From: DASXMX01 sp035483795
GTDB taxonomy: Bacteria > Planctomycetota > Phycisphaerae > Tepidisphaerales > Tepidisphaeraceae
Direction of reading: 5' to 3'
DNA length: 11,970 bases
Assembly (NCBI GenBank): GCA_035483795.1
Contig: DATHPP010000266.1
Location: 1 to 11,970, forward strand
Under the pieces are notes generated by a model that made no database searches, was not told where the DNA came from, and saw nothing but the letters and a program-made list of their open reading frames with translations. Of the stretch, positions 7,006 to 11,970 are shown piece by piece. Position numbers and translations under genes: made by a program. How positions within the stretch are numbered: position 1 is the stretch's first letter; each line of letters opens with the position of its first letter.

Positions 7006-8667
7006 ATGGATGCGGCAACTGGCGACGACAGCTTTGAAACCGCAGTGCGCTTTCATCAATCCGGCCGGGTGGACGAGGCGGAAGGCCTGTACCGCAGGGC
7101 GCTTGACGCCCAGCCGGATCACCCCCGCGCCCACCAATTACTGGGGGTATTGTGCTTTCAGACCGGCAGGTTTCGCGAAGCCGTCGACTTGCTGGAGCGA
7201 GCGGTGGCGCTTGATCCCCAATCCGCCGCGGCACACTGCAACCTCGGTATGGTGCTCACGATGCTGTCCAGGAATTCGCAGGCCATCCGCGAGCTGCGCA
7301 CCGCCCTGGCGATCCACCCGAATTTTCCCGAGGCCCATGCCAATCTCGCCACTGCCCTCCGCGGTGTCGGGGAGATCGAGGCGGCGATCGACTGCGTTCA
7401 GCGCGCCCTCACGCTCAGGCCCGATCCCAAGACCGCCAGCCATTATCTGATGCTTTTGCATCTGCACCCCTCGTGCGATGCCCGCCAACTGTTCCATTTC
7501 CACACGGCGTGGCGGAAAACCTACGCCGATCCGCTCAAGCACCTGATCAAGCCGCACACCAACGATCCGACTTTGACGCGCCGCCTTCGCGTCGGCTACG
7601 TCGCCCAGGAGCTGAGCGCAAGCCCCGTCGTCTGGTTTCTGCTGCCTCTGCTCCAGGCCCACAACCACTGCGAATTCGAGATCTTCTGCTACAGCGACTC
7701 GATTCGCCTCGACGCCACCGCAGAGCAGGTGCATGGGCTTTGCGATCACCATCGCCTCACCGTGAAACTCACTGACCAGCAGATGGCCGAGCTGGTCCGA
7801 CAAGACCAGATCGACATTCTGGTCGATCTGGCCATGCATTCCAATCTCAATCGTCTGGTCGTGTTCGCGCGAAAGCCCGCTCCGATCCAGGTGACTTACC
7901 TCGCTTACGGCGGAACGACTGGACTGGACACGATCGACTACCGATTTACCGATCCATACTTTGACGCGCCGGGCCAGGACCAATCCGTTTATTCCGAGAA
8001 ATCCGTCCGGCTACAGAGTTTCTGGTGCTACTGGGCTCCGCCCGAAGCCCCGCCGGTCGCTCCTCTGCCCGCGGCGTCGGCGAATTGCCTCACCTTCGGA
8101 TGCCTCAACAGCTACTCGAAAGTCACGCGCCCGACGCTGGACCTCTGGGCCGAGATTCTCCAGCGGGTGAAGGATTCGAGGCTCATGCTCCATTGCCCCG
8201 ACCCCGAGGCACACGCCCGCACAACTCGCCACCTGGGCGAGCGTGGCATCGACGCAGCCCGGCTCATCTTCGTCCCGCCGCTCGCGCTGGCGGATTACTA
8301 CCGCCAGTACAACCAGATCGACATCGCCCTCGACCCCTTCCCCTGGCCCGGCGGCACCACCACGTGCGATACCCTGTGGATGGGCGTGCCCGTCATCACG
8401 CTCGCCGGACAAACCGCCGTTTCGCGCGGCGGTTCCAGCATTCTGTCCAACGTGGGCTTGCCGGAGCTGATCGCACGAGCGCCTCCGGATTACGTCCGCC
8501 TGGCAGTGGAACTCGCTGCGGACACCGCGCGCCTGGCGGAGCTTCGCGCCACGCTGCGCCCGCGCATGCTCGCCTCCCCGCTCATGGATGCCCCGCGTTT
8601 CGCCGCCGAAGTCGAAGCCGCTTACCGCTCCATGTGGCACACCTGGTGCCGAACGCGACAGGCATGA
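7006..8667 (+). CDS. TPR-repeat protein with SPINDLY/OGT-like GT41 glycosyltransferase domain
   Basis: A 553-residue protein with four consecutive 34-residue TPR units (about 5-140) followed by the bipartite GT41 domain of O-GlcNAc transferase/SPINDLY proteins. Recognisable blocks are LRVGYVAQEL (194-203), DILVDLAMHSNLNR (270-283), PAPIQVTYLAYGGTTGLDTI (291-310), FGCLNSYSKVT (364-374, with the conserved Lys372 matching human OGT Lys842), LDPFPWPGGTTTCDTLWMGV (442-461) and SRGGSSIL (473-480). Bacterial members are thought to transfer a sugar from a nucleotide-sugar donor onto protein. The His of the DFxxH motif (human His498) is replaced by Ser206, and DF itself by Glu-Leu. ATG 7006 was preferred over TTG 6982 because the TPR begins right after it; GAGG lies 13 nt upstream. 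The MFS gene follows after 18 nt. Confidence 0.92.
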   Translation: MDAATGDDSFETAVRFHQSGRVDEAEGLYRRALDAQPDHPRAHQLLGVLCFQTGRFREAVDLLERAVALDPQSAAAHCNLGMVLTMLSRNSQAIRELRTALAIHPNFPEAHANLATALRGVGEIEAAIDCVQRALTLRPDPKTASHYLMLLHLHPSCDARQLFHFHTAWRKTYADPLKHLIKPHTNDPTLTRRLRVGYVAQELSASPVVWFLLPLLQAHNHCEFEIFCYSDSIRLDATAEQVHGLCDHHRLTVKLTDQQMAELVRQDQIDILVDLAMHSNLNRLVVFARKPAPIQVTYLAYGGTTGLDTIDYRFTDPYFDAPGQDQSVYSEKSVRLQSFWCYWAPPEAPPVAPLPAASANCLTFGCLNSYSKVTRPTLDLWAEILQRVKDSRLMLHCPDPEAHARTTRHLGERGIDAARLIFVPPLALADYYRQYNQIDIALDPFPWPGGTTTCDTLWMGVPVITLAGQTAVSRGGSSILSNVGLPELIARAPPDYVRLAVELAADTARLAELRATLRPRMLASPLMDAPRFAAEVEAAYRSMWHTWCRTRQA

Positions 8668-8685
8668 ATTTAGGGTGACGCAGAC

Positions 8686-10290
8686 ATGAGCGAACGGCCC
8701 CAACAGATTTCGTCATCCCGTCCATCAAAACTCTCTGCTTTTTACGGCTTGTGGACGGCGAACGTTTTGTCGACGACCGGCGGATACATCAACGATGTCG
8801 GCGCGGCCTGGCTCATGACTTCTCTTTCGACTTCGCCGCTTCTTATCTCCCTGATTCAAGTCGTGTCCAACGCGCCGTTTTTCCTTCTCGCACTCCCCGC
8901 CGGCGCACTTGGCGACATTCTCGACAAACGCAAGCTCCTGTTGGTCACTCAGATCGCCATGATGCTTTTGTCTGCGTTACTCGGCGCGCTCACGATGCTG
9001 GGGCTGATCACGCCGCTCACCCTGTTGCTCGTTCTTTTCGCGACGGAAGTCTTCGATGCCCTGGCCGGACCTGCATGGCAAACCGTCACGCCCGAGATTG
9101 TTGGACCCAAGAACCTGCGATTTGCAATCACTCTCAGCACGGTGGGAATCAACGTGGCCCGGGCGGTCGGTCCTGCCCTGGGCGGCGCGCTGGTCGCCAT
9201 CACGAGCACCAGTGGACCGGCGTTTCTGGTTGATTCAGCTTCGTTCATCGGCGTCATCGCGTTCCTGTGGCGATGGAGACGCCGCACCGAGCAGAGCGTC
9301 CTGCCCGCCGAACGATTCATCGGCGCGATGCGCGTCGGTTTCCGCTTCGTTCGATACGCGCCGCGATTTCGGGCGACCCTGGTTCGGATCGGGGCATACG
9401 TTCTTTTCAGCAGCGCCCTGGCAACGCTGCTCCCGGTTATCGTCCGCTCGCAACTGCACCGCGGCCCGAGCTCCTATGGCGTTTTGTTGGGGTTTATGGG
9501 CGCCGGCGCCGTGACCGCCGTCCCCGTCCTTCAAGCCACGCGGCGGGTGATGAAAGTCGACGTGCTCCTGCCAATCGCGACGGCGATGAGCGCCGTCGTC
9601 CAACTGGCACTCGCCGAGGTCCGCGCTTTTCCGATTTTGTGCGGCGTCATGGTGATCGCGGGCGTCGCGTCGGTCACGGTCATGTCGTCAGCGAACAACG
9701 CCGCACAGTCCGCCCTGCCCGCCTGGGTGCGGGCACGGGCGATGTCGGCATATCTGATGGTGTTTTTCGGCGCGATGACCATCGGCGGAATTGTGTGGGG
9801 CATTCTCGCAACACGATTCGGCCCGCCGCTGGCCATGACCGTCTCAGCGTGCGGCATGCTGGCAACCTTGCTTCTAATTCCCCGGTTCCATTTAGCTGAA
9901 CTGGAACTGGACGTCACGCCGTCCTTTTACTGGCCCGCCCCGATTGGCACCCATGAGCTCTCGGGAGACGGCGGACCGGTTCTGGTCACGGTTGAATACC
10001 GTGTCGATCCGCAACACGTCGATCCCTTCGTGAAGGCGATGCAGCGCCTGCGATTGCAGCGGATGCGCACAGGTGCGTTTCAGTGGGGCCTGTATAACGA
10101 CACGTCCGATCCGGAGCGCTTTGTTGAAGTATTTCTGAGTGAATCGTGGGCCGAACATCTCCGCCAGCACGGTCGCCTGACCGTGTCCGATCGCGAATTT
10201 GAGGACGCAGTGGCGCGATGTCTTGTTGGGCACGAAAAGCCGGTCGTCAGGCACCTGATTTACGCTGACACCGGTGCGGCGATAAAATAG
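8686..10290 (+). CDS. MFS_3 family exporter with C-terminal ferredoxin-like (ABM-type) domain
   Basis: A 534-residue inner-membrane transporter of the major facilitator superfamily, closest in architecture to the EntS-like MFS_3 group of proton-driven exporters. Hydrophobic segments fill about residues 20-400. The loop after TM2 has GALGDILDKRKLLL (73-86), the family's motif A. FDALAGPAWQTVTPEIVG (123-140) and ARAVGPALGG (158-167) are characteristic of MFS_3, and the second half repeats the pattern around VRARAMSAY (348-356). Residues about 430-528 form a soluble domain (VTVEYRVDPQHVDPFVKAM...WGLYNDTSDPERFVEVFLSESWAEHLRQH) resembling antibiotic-biosynthesis-monooxygenase-like barrels, an extension seen in many MFS_3 proteins. 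ATG 8686 has AGGGTGA just upstream. The cargo is unknown; cotranscription with the preceding glycosyltransferase is likely from the 18-nt gap. Confidence 0.92.
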   Translation: MSERPQQISSSRPSKLSAFYGLWTANVLSTTGGYINDVGAAWLMTSLSTSPLLISLIQVVSNAPFFLLALPAGALGDILDKRKLLLVTQIAMMLLSALLGALTMLGLITPLTLLLVLFATEVFDALAGPAWQTVTPEIVGPKNLRFAITLSTVGINVARAVGPALGGALVAITSTSGPAFLVDSASFIGVIAFLWRWRRRTEQSVLPAERFIGAMRVGFRFVRYAPRFRATLVRIGAYVLFSSALATLLPVIVRSQLHRGPSSYGVLLGFMGAGAVTAVPVLQATRRVMKVDVLLPIATAMSAVVQLALAEVRAFPILCGVMVIAGVASVTVMSSANNAAQSALPAWVRARAMSAYLMVFFGAMTIGGIVWGILATRFGPPLAMTVSACGMLATLLLIPRFHLAELELDVTPSFYWPAPIGTHELSGDGGPVLVTVEYRVDPQHVDPFVKAMQRLRLQRMRTGAFQWGLYNDTSDPERFVEVFLSESWAEHLRQHGRLTVSDREFEDAVARCLVGHEKPVVRHLIYADTGAAIK

Positions 10291-10296
10291 ATCTGG

Positions 10297-10311
10297 CGGT
10301 AGTGACTACCG
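10297..10311. repeat. Short palindrome downstream of the MFS gene
   Basis: CGGTAGT-G-ACTACCG is a perfect 7-bp inverted repeat around one central base, 7 nt after the MFS stop codon. As RNA it could fold as a five-pair hairpin with a five-base loop. It is not followed by a T-run, so it is not a classical terminator. It may help end or stabilise the MFS transcript, or be a protein-binding site. Confidence 0.45.
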
Positions 10312-10322
10312 TTGGGCGGCGT

Positions 10323-10374
10323 AAAGGGGACATTCCTAATTGTCAATTATTGACATATTAGGAATGTCCCCTTT
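10323..10374. repeat. Long near-perfect inverted repeat (REP-like hairpin)
   Basis: The arms AAAGGGGACATTCCTAAT (10323-10340) and its exact complement (10357-10374) form an 18-bp stem. Inside it TGTCAAT (10341-10347) and ATTGACA (10349-10355) add seven pairs, leaving a one-base loop and one unpaired T (10356). The interior is AT-rich, unlike the surrounding DNA. The stem could act as a transcription terminator for the MFS gene, although no T-tract follows. The GGGGACATTCC-type arm recalls repeats I associate with REP/RAYT-type elements; that is from memory, and no transposase gene is present here. Confidence 0.8.
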
Positions 10375-10406
10375 CGTGCCCTTTCGTGCGCCTGTCCCTT
10401 TCGTGC
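10369..10406 (+). repeat. Three direct copies of CCCTTTCGTGC
   Basis: The 11-mer CCCTTTCGTGC occurs at 10369-10379, 10379-10389 and 10396-10406. The first copy overlaps the right arm of the long hairpin. The first and third copies share a preceding TGTC (TGTCCCCTTT and TGTCCCTTT), and the second and third share a following G. This looks like slippage or repeated insertion of a short unit beside the hairpin. Confidence 0.75.
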
Positions 10407-10480
10407 GCCCGCGATGCCGAAGGCCCTGTGGATTCCTTTGTGGAGGCAGGATCGCGGCTTTGCAGCTATGATCGCTTCGG

Positions 10481-10816
10481 ATGCGTCGGGCGCTGGAAAT
10501 CAGCCTCGTCCTGCTGCTGAGCGGGTTCGGGATGTATTGGTTGTGGCGGACGCCATTCGAGTTGTGCGCCGAGTTTCCGGTCTTCGTGCTGCCGGTCGTG
10601 CTGAACGCGAAGTATCCTGAGTGGTGGAAGGAGCCGTTTTACTGGTTGCTGGCGATCATCGACTACCGGCGGCCCGACCCGGCGGTCGAGCGGCGGAAAA
10701 AAGGCCAATGCCCCAGCTGCGGCTACCAACTGACGGGAAATCTCAGCGGAAACTGTCCCGAATGCGGCGCAGAGATCGATTACCTGCCGCCTCTGGTGCG
10801 GCGGTTTCGTAGGTGA
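10481..10816 (+). CDS. Small membrane protein with a CPxCG...CPECG zinc ribbon
   Basis: A 111-residue protein I cannot assign a function. One hydrophobic helix spans about residues 6-22 and a second hydrophobic patch 31-42. The C-terminal half is soluble and carries a four-cysteine zinc ribbon (Cys77, Cys80, Cys92, Cys95) within CPSCGYQLTGN and CPECG. This exact style of ribbon, with G-Y-x-L-x-G-N between the knuckles, recurs in many small uncharacterised Planctomycetota proteins, which is the main reason for the lineage call. The start at ATG 10481 gives an intact N-terminal helix. A TATGAT sequence lies 8 nt upstream, close enough that the message might be leaderless; no good Shine-Dalgarno is seen. 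It stands alone, bracketed by palindromic repeats on both sides. Confidence 0.75.
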   Translation: MRRALEISLVLLLSGFGMYWLWRTPFELCAEFPVFVLPVVLNAKYPEWWKEPFYWLLAIIDYRRPDPAVERRKKGQCPSCGYQLTGNLSGNCPECGAEIDYLPPLVRRFRR

Positions 10817-10860
10817 GCGTGAACCGGGAGGGCGAGGCCCTGCCGAGCCGCGCCGTTCCG

Positions 10861-10939
10861 AGTGCCGCCGGTGCCCTCACCGGCGGTCTTCGCTACACAC
10901 GCGCCGTCGGATTCCGCCGGTGAGGGCACCGGCGGCACT
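10861..10939. repeat. Nested GC-rich inverted repeat (REP-like doublet) between convergent genes
   Basis: Two 26-bp arms, 10861-10886 and 10914-10939, are exact reverse complements separated by 27 nt. Each arm is itself a hairpin: CCGCCGGTG and CACCGGCGG, nine pairs around a four-base loop (CCCT on the left, AGGG on the right). The result is two inverted copies of one palindromic unit, the layout of BIME-type REP pairs. It lies between the zinc-ribbon gene (end 10816) and the convergent nucleotidyltransferase/HD gene (end 10993), where it could serve as a bidirectional terminator or mRNA stabiliser. Confidence 0.85.
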
Positions 10940-10992
10940 TAAGATGGAAACCCTCACAACTCGTTGCTATCCGCCAAAAGCATCAAAACCGC

Positions 10993-11970
10993 TCAGTTTG
11001 AGTATTTATTCTCCTCGTCGAGGGAACGGATGTGGGCCAATGCTTCGGCGATGTCGCAGACCGCGACGCCGCGTTCTCTTCCGTGGGTGTCAAGCTGTCG
11101 AAGCAGCATCAGGTCTTCGAAATCTTCGTGGGCCTGGAGGCGCTGTTTGGCGCGGTGGCCGAGCGTGCCAGTGACGTAGGCCAGGGCCTCCATGTGGTGG
11201 GCGATGAGGAATTCGGTGCGCGGGGTGACGGAGCCTTCCAGGGCGGTCAGGGCGGCGGAAACGTGGTCGGCGGGGTCGATCGCCTTGCCGATATCGTGCA
11301 GCAGGGCGGCCAGGAGGAATTCCTCATCCCAGGGACGTTGCAACCGGGCGAGCTCGAAAACCTGAAGGGTGTGGTAGAGGGCATCGCCCTCGGGGTGGTA
11401 GCGCGGGTCCTGGCGGACGTTTTCCAATGGGGCCAAGAGCATTCGAAACAGCTCCCAGCTATCCATCTGGTTGTCCAGGCGGTCGAGTTCCGCATCGGGA
11501 TCGACGCCTTCGTGCTCGCGGCGGATCAATTCCTCGAGCTCGGCGATGGTTGCCCGCTCGATGGCACGGCCGGTGATCGAGCTTTTGAAGCCGTAGTTCA
11601 CCTTGTCCAGCGGATAGAGCGTCAGCTCGAACTCGAAGCGATCGACAACGTGGATGTGCGTGAACGAGCGTTCCTCGTTGTGCTTGATGATCCGCTTGCG
11701 CTCGATCTGGAAGGGCAGGTGTTCTTCTTCCAGGGCGGTGGTGACCGCCGAGGGGTGGTCACTGAAGACGTGGATGTCGATGTCGGAGCCCTTGCGAACG
11801 TGGCCGGTGAGGGTGCTGCCAATCAGTTTGGGGCGGAAGGCGCAGAGCAGCCGCATCATGCGAAGTGCGGCCAGGCGCATCTCGCGCAGGTGGTCTTTGC
11901 GTTTGTCGCCCTCGTAGAGGTTGGCCAGGGCCTGGATCTGGTCGCGGATTTCGCGGTTGGAGGGGAGGTC
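10993..11970 (-). CDS. Nucleotidyltransferase-HD domain protein, 5'-truncated by the window edge
   Basis: At least 325 residues are visible. The frame is open to the last base, so the start lies beyond the window; the internal Met at 11880 is not the start because about 30 in-frame residues with helical character precede it. Numbering is from the first visible residue. A minimal nucleotidyltransferase motif, GSTLTGHVRKGSDIDIHVF, places Gly51-Ser52 and the metal ligands Asp63 and Asp65; a third acid could be in FEFELTLYP (about 112-120). A helical linker leads to an HD phosphohydrolase domain with His200 (LYHTLQV), His225-Asp226 (LLHDIGK), His236, His258-His259 and Asp294 (QLDTHGR), so both active sites look complete. 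The pairing of nucleotidyl transfer and phosphohydrolysis resembles CCA-adding and GlnD-type enzymes, but the motifs do not match either closely, so the substrate is open. Confidence 0.85.
   Translation of the reverse strand, partial: DLPSNREIRDQIQALANLYEGDKRKDHLREMRLAALRMMRLLCAFRPKLIGSTLTGHVRKGSDIDIHVFSDHPSAVTTALEEEHLPFQIERKRIIKHNEERSFTHIHVVDRFEFELTLYPLDKVNYGFKSSITGRAIERATIAELEELIRREHEGVDPDAELDRLDNQMDSWELFRMLLAPLENVRQDPRYHPEGDALYHTLQVFELARLQRPWDEEFLLAALLHDIGKAIDPADHVSAALTALEGSVTPRTEFLIAHHMEALAYVTGTLGHRAKQRLQAHEDFEDLMLLRQLDTHGRERGVAVCDIAEALAHIRSLDEENKYSN

Noticed and set aside
10323..10374. Classical Rho-independent terminator
   Set aside because: The stem is long enough but is followed by CTTTCG-type sequence rather than a T-run, so it is listed as a repeat with possible terminator activity.
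10414..10620. 68-residue frame upstream of and overlapping the zinc-ribbon gene
   Set aside because: It has no domain and an overlapping frame, while the zinc-ribbon frame has clear membrane and metal-binding features.
10297..10939. CRISPR array or transposon with terminal repeats around the zinc-ribbon gene
   Set aside because: The repeats on the two sides differ in sequence, there are no regular spacers and no transposase is encoded.

Overview
The window is GC-rich, densely coded bacterial DNA, most likely from a Planctomycetota genome and perhaps class Phycisphaerae. The best lineage hint is the small protein at 10481-10816. Its zinc ribbon reads CPSCGYQLTGN-(L)-SG-N-CPECG, a form I associate with that group. 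A TPR-plus-SPINDLY glycosyltransferase and GC-rich palindromic intergenic repeats fit the same picture. No rRNA, tRNA, CRISPR array, integrase or transposase gene is visible.

Layout, left to right. (1) The 3' two-thirds of an M32 carboxypeptidase (3-1082, +) runs into the window and overlaps a convergent gene by 6 bp. (2) A minus-strand cluster reads, in transcription order, pterin-4a-carbinolamine dehydratase (4655-4326), a NuoL-like protein (4316-2346) and a NuoM-like protein (2333-1077). The two membrane proteins have the fold of complex I proton-pumping subunits. By eye alignment they have lost most of the charged channel residues, and no other complex I gene lies nearby. (3) Divergent from this cluster is a plus-strand run: a PPP-type metallophosphoesterase (4720-5544), a probable lipoprotein alpha/beta hydrolase (5609-6322), an isoprenylcysteine-methyltransferase-family membrane protein (6322-6951, overlapping the hydrolase by 1 nt), a TPR/SPINDLY-type glycosyltransferase (7006-8667) and an MFS_3 exporter with a C-terminal ferredoxin-like domain (8686-10290). 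(4) An intergenic stretch (10291-10480) holds a short palindrome, a long near-perfect hairpin and three copies of an 11-nt repeat. (5) The small zinc-ribbon membrane protein follows. (6) A REP-like nested inverted repeat (10861-10939) sits between it and a convergent partial gene. That gene (10993 to the window edge, -) joins a minimal nucleotidyltransferase domain to an HD domain.

The genes do not form one recognisable pathway. Possible transcription units are dehydratase/NuoL-like/NuoM-like, hydrolase/methyltransferase, and glycosyltransferase/MFS. The observation most worth a second look is the orphan NuoL/NuoM-like pair, which keeps the membrane architecture but not the proton-transfer residues. 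Next are the palindromic repeats around the zinc-ribbon gene, and the loss of expected catalytic residues in the glycosyltransferase and the phosphoesterase.
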